Below, in pieces: positions 44,401-53,226 of a stretch of 64,000 bases of DNA. Within the stretch, counting starts at the first letter, position 1; each line of letters opens with the position of its first letter. The notes under the pieces are model-generated. The model searched no databases. It had not been told where the DNA came from and saw only the letters and a list, made by a program, of their open reading frames with translations. The DNA is from Nereocystis luetkeana (lineage: Eukaryota > Sar > Phaeophyceae > Laminariales > Laminariaceae): contig JARUPZ010000010.1 in assembly GCA_031213475.1 (NCBI GenBank), positions 7,480,776 through 7,544,775 on the forward strand. Direction: 5' to 3'. A program made the translations under genes and the position numbers.

Positions 44401-47400
44401 GACCTATCGAACGGTGATAAAACAACGGTCACAATAAACGGTAGTAAACGATCAAAGACAAGGCGACCAAACGATGCAGAAATCGTCTACCGTATATACG
44501 AGGTATGTACTATACAGAACTCGTCCTGTGGATTGTTGACCCTGATTACTATTTTACCCAGGGGAGGCGATGAGACATATCACTCAGTAGGAATGCAGAA
44601 CACGAGGCGACCGACGTATTGTATCACGCATGCAAAAGCTAAGGATCGATCGGGCAATTCTGTCGTCGAAATTACGAAATTGCGGCCGGTGTCTTTGTAG
44701 TAATTCGTAAAAAAACTACAAAAATTGCAGCGGAGAGGTAGGTATAGCCCAGTTGCGCAGGCAACGCTTGTATCATAGAAGAGAGATTTCACCCTAGTTT
44801 TGGTTACAGCGCCCATATCTAAAAAAACACACACACAAATGAGCCGTGAGATCAAGGGTTTCGTCGGAACTCATCTTTGTGAATTATCTTTGATACCTCG
44901 ATTGCGGGTATTACGGGTTTTACATTACCGCATATAGCGCCCATATACAGCTGTAGTAGCACACGGCGAAGCATGCCAAAACGTCTTTCAACTAGGCCAA
45001 TAATGAGCTCCCGCTGGGTGACCTTTCCGATGAAACCAGACCAACATCGCTCCGGGTCTGTCTGTTATGTTACTCTGTCCGCATGGGTAACGGTCGAAAA
45101 ACGCGCCAACGGCCGCCAAACATTTCTCCCATTGCGCTTTCTGTGATCGGCCCTGGGCGGTGTACTGGTATGGCCTTAGCAACGCCCTTCGTCAGTCGTG
45201 TGCTCAACGAGATATTTCTGCAAATAAGATAGTTTCAGCTTCCTCCGCCTAATCTCACCATGCACTGCACACCCGTGTGCTTGCCGATCTCCTTCACGAT
45301 CGACGACGTTTGTAGGGCCAGCTCGCGCGTGGGCACAAGGATCAGCACCTAAACCAGATCAAACGGCGTACCGGAGAGTAGATCCCAAGTGGCGGGGGCG
45401 GACATTGGCAGTTAGCCTAATCGCGCAAGCGCAGATACGCAGAAACGTGCCACGTAACTATTGACCTTAAAGAAGTTCGTTCGTCTCGTCTGTCACCTGC
45501 ATGACACTGAATCCTATCCTATCCCATCCCGCCCCATCCAATTCCATCTTGTCTCGTCTCATCTCACTACCCCATCCCACCCCTTCCCAATATCAAAATG
45601 TGTTCCGCTTGGCGTTCTCAATTTCATTCCATCCCATACCCTTTCATCCCGAACTACCCCACCCCATCATCAGAATGTGGTTCACCCCATCCCAAACCAT
45701 CCCAAACCATCCCACCCCATGTCATCATCAGAATGTGGTTCCGCTCGGCGTCGGTCTTCTCACCGCCACCCCATACTACCCTCCCACCTGAATCACCTAA
45801 ATGTGGTCTACCCCCCCTCGTCCCATCCCACCCCATGATCATATTGTGGTTCCGCTTCGCATCGGTCTTCTCACTCCCATCCCATTCCATCCCGACCTAT
45901 CCCATCTGATCCCATCCCATCCCATCCCATCCCATCACCTGAATGTGGTTCCGCTTAGCGTCGGTCTTCTCTATGCACGGGATGATGAAGGCCGCCGTCT
46001 TGCCGGTTCCGTTTTTGGCGCGGGCGAGCAGGTTCCGCCCCTGGAGCACGATGGGGATGGCCTCCTCCTGGATCGGCGACGGGCGCTCGAAACCTTTCTC
46101 GTAGATACCCATCAGCAGCTCCCTGCGACAAAAAAAGAATGGGCCCGACGGCAATTCTGTTTTTAAGCTACGTGAACGCTTTGGAACCACACCCATGAAT
46201 TTGTAAACAGACTACGTACGTACTTGAAAACAGTGCGGTCATTCGGTAGCGGTAAAAGGGTTGTTATTTAAGTTGTGACCTTTTTGGGAATTCACACGGA
46301 AAAATCGTCGAGAAAATGTTTTGGGTCACAGGAAGCAGGCAGCCCGGGCTACCGACGTGATGGCATGTACCCGAGCCATATACAACGCGAGGAAATCTCC
46401 TCAAGACGCACGCATGATGACACCAGTCGTGCCGCCGCGCGCTGCCGCCATGATTAATAGTTGACGGTTCAATGGTTGATCAAGACCGCCCCTGACATCA
46501 CTTCGGTCGGTCGGTAGTACACTCCCGCTTGGTACTTCGACCCCGCAGTGGACCCTTCCCACGTGGTTCCCTGCTCCTAAAATGTTGGCACCGAAACATA
46601 AGTCACAAAATGGTCAAAATCGCACAATTTACCTACAGACAAACGTCGGCTGTCGTGGGACAAACAAATACCTCGTACATCAAAGTACTTGGAAATAGTG
46701 TGGGATGTTTTATGCAGCGGTAAAAAGGGAGCCTTGAACCCATGGTTGAGCAATCTAACAAGAGTAATCGACCGGCTCCAAGATTTGACGGACACGGACA
46801 ACCGATTCATGATCCATGAAACGTTTCGACAACATTGCACATGTCAAATCATCTCCATTTCCTGGTCTGTACTTTTCGAAGCAGCATGTATCCCAGATAA
46901 GTTTCATCTGCACGACATATATCGTATTTGTCGGGTGGGGCCTGTGTGGACACAGCTCTTGCGCACACGTTTTCCGATAGGGATCTGTATGATACAGCTC
47001 TTGGGAGAACCATCCAGCGGTTGGCTTCCACGGCCTGCATTACAACACCGTTGTAAAAATAGGCGAGGGAGAATCTGGATGGAGTCGTGTAATCTGCATG
47101 ATCAAGGACGTGTCCTACGTTGGATGTGTACTATCAACAGACATATCCTGTACAGCAAGTTGATATCTGGTGCCCAGCATTTTATCGTCCATTCTCCAAA
47201 GAGGGTGAATAAAATCAACGTATGAGCCTGGGGAAGAATCGCACGTTCTTATTTTTGGGCTGGGTACTTCGACAGGCATGCACCTAAAGTCCATGTAACG
47301 CACGTATCCGAGACGCCATTGAAACCGCGCACGGAGGGGTAAACCCCCAACCACCACTCCACCCCGCGCACCAGACCCACGAGTCAATGCTACATCACGA

Positions 47401-50400
47401 CAGAAAAGGACCCAACCCACACAACACACACCCCTCGCGAAAACAAACTGCGACAGGGGACCATCTACGTACCAGTAGCCTTCTCCACATTTTATTTTAG
47501 TACTAACGTACTGGTGTGGGATACGTACCGAATTCGGGGGGAGGGAAGTAATTGATTCCAAATATGGTCGCGCATTTCGGCAAGTCTTTTTGATTAAGGT
47601 CGCGCATTTTGGCAAGCCATTTTGATTATGGTCGCGCACTTTGTCGATACATTTTTTGTGCCGGAATTTCGCGGGACAAGCTCTTTGGGGTAAGGGCAGC
47701 TATTTGGAAAAAGGGCAGCGGGCGGGGTTGGGGTTTTAGGGCCACGCAGGGCCAGGGTTTAGGGTAGAGTTTTGGGTGTGTTGAAACATATGCCGTCAAA
47801 AAATACAGGAACCACACGGGACGGGGGGGAGGGCGTAACTCATTATCATGCATGGCCGTAGTCGTATGACCATAGACGGGCGGGGGGGGGGGTCACATGG
47901 CATTATTCTAATTCCATAATACAACGCTATTATTCATAGATGCCATACAATGGAGAAGGCGGCTCACATCTACAGCATCAGGCTGTTCGCGGGTTGACGC
48001 TCCTGAGGCCAAATATGTCATGAAACACACTTCTTCACCCCTCATCATGTACCACTCTGTTTCTGAAGACAATGAGCGTCATGATTCAACACTGATACAC
48101 AGAACATCCTTATATTTCCGGACAGTGGTAGCAAATTTGCCTTAATTTGCCTCCACCGACAAGGAACTACGAGGCTTTAGTATGGGACACTCGGCCAAAG
48201 AACTATTCATACGAGGTATTAGTGTGGGACACTCGGCCGTATAGTATGCCCTCGACAGCGTACGTTTTCCCGTGCTTTGGCATGTCTTCTGACATCATTG
48301 CCTGAGACGAAAAAAAAATGTTACAGACCCGTTAAAATGCGAGACACGGGAGATATTACACACGAGAACGGAATAAAGAGGCAGCTTAACTTGCACAATA
48401 ACGTCGCCCTCTTACTGCGGAAACCCCCTTGGGCGTTGGGACTTGAGAGTTGAGAGGAGGAAAGCGTCGACAAGATATGACGGATAAAGCAAAATGGCCA
48501 CGACAAAAAGCAAGATGAGGAAGACTGGTGGGGGAGGGGATAGAGCATGTGCCCGAAACGCAACATACGGAGCTGAACGACATGCGCGCAACATGTTGAT
48601 GCATGTGAGGCGACTGCCGAAGCGGGTGATGTTTGAGGAGGTAGATGGTCGGGGGTCAGGGCTACTCATTTTGGCAGCAGAAGGGATGGATGGGGGGGTT
48701 CGCTCCAGACCTGAAGGACTTCCGCTTCATGTCTAAAGGATTGCGACACGAGGCAGCTCAGAAGGCCGGCAGATAGTTTCGTTGCATATAATAAATTGGT
48801 GCACGCTTTTCACAGGAGATATATTGTATCGCCCTAGTCGCTTTGCGGTTTCCATGTTTCCCATACACGGGTCCCCAACGGACCAGACTCTCACCCCAAC
48901 GCCTCAGGTTTCCAGGTGTTTCGGAGTTTTCACACAAAACGAATGAAAAGTGCGGTCTCATCAACCTCCTACTTTGAACGAACGTAAAACACGCAAAAAC
49001 TCTGTACCAGGTATACATACAATACCTGGTTGTATGTATCATGTGTCATGCTATTGATCTATTGATAGCGTATCGCACCCTTCTCGAAATAAAAATGCAA
49101 GGCACGCACCGTAGTGGGGGGAGGGGGGAGAAGAGCCTACTAAAAACATCACTCCGAATCTGAGAAACACTGAGAGGGATAAGGATCAGGGGCGAGAAGA
49201 CATTAGGTGTGACGGAAATGTGGATACCATGTCCTATCCCCTAGATTGTACCGCCTCGTTACCACTATAATCCTTCAAGGCCATCTCGGTTCCTCGGGAG
49301 CACTCTATTGATATTAATAGCTACCTGGTATAGATTAATAGTTGCGGAGTGGTATATAACGCCACACAAGCCACCTCGGTGTGTCTGCATACCCGCATCA
49401 CTTGCTCCGTGACTACCATCCCACAGAAACAAACATGAATAAAATCGTACAACTCCATGTCTGTTGTACAGCATAGGTTCTACAGCAGGAACTATAAGTT
49501 GACCTTGCCATCATGCCGTCACCCCCAAAACAACAAGCAGCTCACGAGGTGCAACTTCAAGTGGCCAACGTTGCAGACTAGACTAATCCTCGGTCGTGAT
49601 GTAGTTTCGTCACATTTTGAATTTGAAGCCCCAGAGGCAAAGGGGTTCATACAATCATTCTACATTTATAACGCTATTAATAGTACGATTATTGCTTGCT
49701 GTGGTTGTAACATATCATGTACGAGTATATGTGTGCATGATGTCTTTCACTCGAAACATTTTCGATTTCCGATTGTTGTAATATCATTCCTACCCAACTA
49801 CCAACCAACATGCAGCACAACCAGGCATCGTCCGAATTGATTCCTCCTTCTGTGCATCACATCGATGATACACAAATAACGTATTTCTACCACAGCAGGA
49901 TCACATCATACGCGTGAGTATAAATATACCACACGTCAAAAGAAGCGGGTGCTATGGTCACAAGCAACCTTATTCATCAAATCATACAACACGCACGAAA
50001 ACAGATAAATACCATACACACGTGGCAACACGACAAGGAGAGGAGCAACGCCCAACATCATACCTCGGATGTCGTATATATACTATTGCTGTATACACTG
50101 CTGTAACACGCAAAATAACAAAATGACACAACCCCTGCGACAACTTTCGGGGTCAATAATCTCCAAACCATGGCGGACACGAAGCGAAAAAAGGTGGCTT
50201 TGGAAATATCGAAGTATCTCGTCGAGATATTTCCGTAGTTGGGTCGCTCGGCCTTGATTATTCCCCCCGATGTCGACGATAAAAATAAAACCAGCTTTAA
50301 AGCTCGTCCGACGGGGGGTTGATATCTTATCACACGTGTGATAAACGGTGGTAACCGTGCGAGAGCGGCATAGTCTATCTACCCTTCAAGTGGAAACGAA

Positions 50401-51630
50401 GGACGTCCAGTTTATATTCGAGTAAAAAATTGACAATCATTTACGAGACGAAGAGGACTACTATTAATACTGTAGACCTAAACATTGATAGAGGGGGTCT
50501 GATTGACGGGCTCAGGGTGAGTCCTATTAATAGTCGTCTCGTACACAGGAGTGTCTCAACCTTTTCTCGAGCAAGCACAAGCTTCTCTCACGAAACCTGT
50601 GGTCTGTGGTTCGTGGAGCGGTATTTAAAAAATATAAGAGGCGTGTTTTGTTAGGTGATGTATATCGGGTAGAGAGCGAGTATGGTTGAAGTTGAACTCA
50701 TGTTCAGGAGATAAACAAGGGCACCATGGGTATTACAGAAAGCTGGTTGGTAAGCGACTGGCAGAAACTACTTAATAGTGACTCTTGCTGTGAGGACCAA
50801 ATGCTGAAGGGTCGCAGATTGGCGAAGATTTTCCCTCCCACTCACCCACCCTGCCCAGATCCATCGCACACACTCACTATTAACTACACATGTATCATAT
50901 AGAGTGCACCACATATGATACTTTCAGGGAAGAAAGCTGACGACAAAAAGTGACGAAAACATCAACGGCCATTGCATGATTGGAGGGTGATACAAATCGG
51001 TGTCCGAGTTGCAAGGAGTCGTACGGCACGGACGCAACATGATTCTACCCGTACGGCTGGGCGCCCAAATTGCTCCTAGACGCTCGATAGCACCAAATTT
51101 GGTACCTGGTAGCTATCAAAGGGATACCAAAGCTCCGATGCCCGGAGACGGAACTTTCTCTCACGGTGTTTTTGTATGCATCCCACTGGCAGTACTGATG
51201 TCGCATTCACGGCCTCGATGTGTCTACGTCCTCGGTGAATACGGGCATGCCGAGAGCCAAAGCGCGCGTCAGCCCGCCGCGGCGATGCCCCCCTTGGATT
51301 ATATATTTGCAAGTACTTCCGTAATTCGAACCCTCACCTCTTGAGGAAGTAATCCTCGAAATCATTGCCCTTGGTCTGGGTCACATCCTCCGTGCGGAAG
51401 CGGTCATCCACAGCCGGCTTCGTCAGCCCATCCTTCCAGTCCTCCTCCCCCACGCCCCCCGCGCCACCGCCTCCGCCTCCACCACCCCCCCCCGCTCCTC
51501 CGCCTCCACCGGCCGCGCCTTTTCCGTCAGTATATACAGCGGCCGTCGGTGGCGGCGGCGGGGGGGAAGCCGCGGCCCCGTTCCCCGGTATGGTAGTGGC
51601 TGGGGCGGCGTTTTGCTGCTGAGAATTCAT
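38362..51630 (-). CDS. DDX6: DDX6/Dhh1-type DEAD-box RNA helicase, complete, nine exons
   Basis: ATP-dependent RNA helicase of the DDX6/Dhh1/Me31B family. Known family members act in the cytoplasm and P-bodies as decapping activators and translational repressors. The exons are 51630-51338, 46122-45939, 45348-45259, 44403-44254, 43484-43305, 43015-42901, 41253-41116, 40781-40603 and 38424-38362. They total 1392 nt, or 463 residues plus TAA, and phase is kept at every junction. Motifs seen: Q motif GFERPSPIQ (108-116), Walker A AKNGTGKT (133-140), PTRELA (165-170), TPGR (214-217), DEAD (238-241), SAT (269-271), IIFCNS, RGID (388-391), HRIGRSGR (412-419) and the family-typical tail [10 protein letters not shown]. 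The N-terminus is a Pro/Gly-rich low-complexity tract, as expected for P-body helicases. Introns 4 and 8 are GC-AG. Intron sizes run from 289 nt to 5.2 kb. The 463-residue length is normal for the family. Confidence 0.97.
38645..39099 (+). pseudogene. LINE-type retrotransposon ORF2 C-terminal remnant
   Basis: Reads [20 protein letters not shown], then [15 protein letters not shown]. This matches the R-x-P/(L/M)-x-GEL-x-GG-(K/R)-x-x-GG-x-x-x-x-(W/Y)-x-x-x-x-x-x-DL pattern downstream of the reverse transcriptase in many non-LTR elements. After a frame change near 38890 it continues [20 protein letters not shown]. No catalytic RT domain is present. It lies antisense in DDX6 intron 8. Confidence 0.55.
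40603..40781 (-). CDS. DDX6: DDX6 exon 8 (motifs V and VI)
   Basis: Completes the Asp of DLFTRGID, then reads [19 protein letters not shown] and ends FRIEQ. It is followed by GCAAGCCG, a second GC donor. Reading on instead would give about eleven non-conserved residues and a stop. The acceptor's pyrimidine tract is formed by a (GAGT)n microsatellite on the opposite strand. Confidence 0.95.
40797..40819. repeat. (GAGT)n at the DDX6 intron 7 acceptor
   Basis: On the gene strand this is (CACT)n, the pyrimidine tract just before the exon 8 acceptor. Confidence 0.9.
40880..41046. repeat. GGGTCGGGTC inverted repeat cluster
   Basis: Repeated ACCCGACCCG and CGGGTCGGGT words in both orientations, able to fold. 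Fills half of the 334-nt DDX6 intron 7. Confidence 0.85.
41116..41253 (-). CDS. DDX6: DDX6 exon 7
   Basis: Completes an Arg codon with exon 6, then reads [21 protein letters not shown] and [12 protein letters not shown]. Ends with the first base of an Asp codon before GTGAG. Acceptor CGCAG. Confidence 0.96.
41410..42325 (-). repeat. Family C dispersed repeat, copy 2 (inverted)
   Basis: Reverse-complement partner of 1960-2990, lying in DDX6 intron 6. It lacks the family B hairpin found in copy 1, and its central part also matches an insertion at 9440-9533. Confidence 0.8.
42665..42900 (-). repeat. Interspersed CACTGCTGAC units in DDX6 intron 6
   Basis: Five occurrences of (CA)CTGCTG(A/G)C at about 42677, 42712, 42754, 42814 and, with one change, across the exon 6 donor at 42901. 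Confidence 0.8.
42901..43015 (-). CDS. DDX6: DDX6 exon 6 (RecA2 start, motif IV)
   Basis: Has 38 codons plus 1 nt. Begins [16 protein letters not shown], contains IIFCNS and ends AACA before the strong donor GTGAGTGG. A near-identical copy of this donor context lies in intron 6. Confidence 0.96.
43100..43300 (-). repeat. Family E element, copy 6, filling DDX6 intron 5
   Basis: In gene orientation: TTGCCGGGTGTGAGCTG, GTACAGATCCTGCGCAGC, ATCATAACG, then CCGTAGATCGTGAT. It covers most of the 289-nt intron between exons 5 and 6. Confidence 0.75.
43305..43484 (-). CDS. DDX6: DDX6 exon 5 (second half of DEAD, motif III SAT)
   Basis: Exactly 60 codons, phase 0. Begins [10 protein letters not shown] after TTTTTTTTCAG, contains CLFSATFPV and ends DELTLK before GTGCGC. 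The acceptor lies beside an (AC)n/(GT)n microsatellite. Confidence 0.96.
43493..43540. repeat. (AC)n at the DDX6 intron 4 acceptor
   Basis: On the gene strand this is (GT)n, directly upstream of TTTTTTTTCAG of the GC-AG intron. Confidence 0.92.
44254..44403 (-). CDS. DDX6: DDX6 exon 4 (GG, motif Ib; ends inside the DEAD box)
   Basis: Exactly 50 codons, phase 0. Reads [13 protein letters not shown], then [10 protein letters not shown], and ends LIMDE. The exon stops at GACGAG and is followed by GCAAGACT, so the donor is GC rather than GT. No GT nearby restores the conserved [11 protein letters not shown] reading, whereas the GC donor does so exactly. Confidence 0.95.
45259..45348 (-). CDS. 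DDX6: DDX6 exon 3 (motif Ia PTRELA)
   Basis: Exactly 30 codons, phase 0 at both ends. Reads [15 protein letters not shown] and ends GVQCM before GTGAGA. Acceptor TTTAG. Confidence 0.96.
45515..45938 (-). repeat. (ATCCC)n array with copies of the exon 2 end
   Basis: CCCAT-type pentamers alternate with degraded copies of AATGTGGTTCCGCTTAGCGT near 45595, 45671, 45730, 45797 and 45846. The authentic copy is the exon 2 end at 45939-45975. Confidence 0.9.
45939..46122 (-). CDS. DDX6: DDX6 exon 2 (Q motif, Walker A)
   Basis: The acceptor CGCAG joins exon 1 to give the continuous reading LKR-ELLMGI. This exon encodes GFERPSPIQ and AKNGTGKT, both invariant in the family. It ends phase 0 at NHIQ before GTGATGGG. 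Degenerate copies of its last 40 or so bases recur downstream in intron 2. Confidence 0.96.
46850..47175 (+). repeat. Degenerate family E element, copy 7
   Basis: Weaker matches (GTCGGGTGGGGCC, TGTAATCTGCATGATCAAGG, TATCCTGTACAGCA). Lies in DDX6 intron 1, antisense. Confidence 0.45.
48500..48776 (+). pseudogene. Second LINE ORF2 C-terminal remnant
   Basis: Reads [16 protein letters not shown], then after a frameshift near 48690 [17 protein letters not shown] and EAAQKAGR stop. It aligns by eye with the remnant at 38.7 kb ([13 protein letters not shown]...[10 protein letters not shown]). Antisense in DDX6 intron 1, with disrupted frames. Confidence 0.5.
50128..50343. mobile_element. Family I element, copy 3
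   Basis: Core AAATATCGAAGTATCTCGTC and right end ATCTTATCACACGTGTGATA. In DDX6 intron 1. Confidence 0.7.
51338..51630 (-). CDS. DDX6: DDX6 exon 1 (start codon, Pro/Gly-rich N-terminus)
   Basis: Starts at an ATG reading MNSQQQN. It runs through a poly-Pro stretch and a (Gly)n stretch encoded by GC-rich trinucleotides, then reaches the conserved FEDYFLK segment that precedes the helicase core. It holds 97 codons plus 2 nt and ends AAGAG before the donor GTGAGG. No in-frame upstream ATG was seen. The Gly-tract length may be unreliable because of the nearby homopolymers. Confidence 0.93.
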
Positions 51631-53147
51631 ACCGCTCTCTTCCGCGGGTTACCGTGGAGTTAGTTTGCTGCAAGAAACTCGGGCAGGTGCTACCTGTCAG
51701 CTCTTGTCCTCTTTGTCCTCCTTCGAGAAGCAGGCCTTCGATTTCGACTCAGCGAGCTAACCTCGTTCTCTGCTGCTGCTGCTGTATCTTTCGCCCTCCC
51801 CTTCTGTCTCCCTTTCTCTCAATCAGCCGGAACGGTTAGTACCTGGTACTCGTTCCTCGTTCGTAACTCTTTTTCTCGCTTTTCAGGCAAGGGAAAATGA
51901 GCGCACAAAAATAGCAGCCTAGCAGAAGCCTGTTATAGCACCGGTATCAAGGCGAGACAAGCCAACCGCCTTCTTTACTTGTGCTCGCTTTTATACGGGT
52001 TTGTATGAAGTTCAGCGTTTTTTTCGTCGCTCAGGTTTTTCTTCCTTCGCTGCCTCGAGATCCAAGATCAAGATCAAACAAAGCGAGCCCTCCTTTTCGT
52101 TTTTACAAGAGAAAAAAGGGCCTACCTGGTACTTCCCGATTCCCGGCTGACTGCTCCACCCACTATACGAACCCAACTACTCTGAGCGCTGCTAATATTT
52201 TTTTAGCGATACTTTGTCCTTCCGTCGACGCCAAATGAATACGTTCGTCGGAAAAGTGAAAAAAGTAAACACCGAAAATAATAGGCGGATTTGACTGGAC
52301 GGACGGCTTTGCTTTGCTCTGCTCTGTCCCCCAAATCTCTCTCTCTTCTCTCCCTCTGCTGTTCAGACGCTATACGCGCTATAGGTACCTACCTCTCTCT
52401 CACACACACACTCGCGAGCGTCAAGGCAAGACTTCGCTTGGTTGACCCCACCACCCTCTTCCTGTCTGTTTTCGCGGAAGACTAACGCAACTCGAAACTC
52501 AATTTTACTATGGTCTCTCTCTGCTCCCTGTTCTCAATAAATCCAAATATTTTTCTCTCTTTGTCACTTCTTTCGTGTCGTCACAAAAAAGAAAAGGTGC
52601 GCCTCTCTGTCCTGTAGTAGGAGGTGCTTTCTCAACTCTATCAAATCTAAATTAAAAAAATCACAAAAAATCACAACTTTTTTTTTGACACAACCAACTT
52701 CCCGTAATAATATACCAGCGTAATATACCCCCCGCAGCGGGACGCAGAGGGGGCGAGGCAACACCAGCACCAGCAGGCAAGAAAGCACCAAAAGGAGCAA
52801 AAATAGAAAAAGGGCAGCCGCGCTGCTATTGCCTACTTGATATTTTTACGGTTCTCCTCGGCTAAAGGACGCTGGCGGAGGGGGGGGGGGGGGGGCGCAC
52901 CAAGCAGAGGGTGAGAGTGGCTCGATCGGGCAAGACGCAGCGGGCGAGGCTGACGATTGTCTTCTCCAATTCTCCTTCTCTTTCTTCCCCTGATGGATTT
53001 GGCTCGTCTCTTTGCTTGCGACTCGGAAAATCGCGCAGCGGCACAGCAGTCCGTTCGTTTTGTTCGTTCGATTGTTCGATCGCTCTCGCTCGTTCGTTCG
53101 TTCGCTCTCGCTCGTTCGTTCGTTCACTAGCTTGTCTCTGCCTTCAG
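51631..53147. promoter_or_regulatory. Shared upstream region of DDX6 and the COX7A-like gene
   Basis: Divergent intergenic interval with pyrimidine-rich stretches (52320-52580), a (CGTT)n tract (53050-53125) and no dispersed repeats, unlike almost every other interval. Both promoters are inferred to lie here. No TATA element is convincing. Confidence 0.45.
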
Positions 53148-53226
53148 CGGGCCTACACCATCACGCGAGGGCTCACGGCTTGGTATCTGCTGCCGAGAGG
53201 GTCGCAGGCCGCGATGGGGAATGGCG
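53148..53226 (+). CDS. COX7A-like candidate, exon with possible start ATG
   Basis: Acceptor CTGCCTTCAG. Has 26 codons plus 1 nt, RAYTITRGLTAWYLLPRG through AAMGNG, then donor GTGCCG. Preceded by a CGTT-rich pyrimidine tract. Confidence 0.55.

Noticed and set aside
49512..49580. Short frame [20 protein letters not shown] ending in stop
   Set aside because: Reads protein-like but is only 22 codons, antisense in DDX6 intron 1, without an upstream exon.
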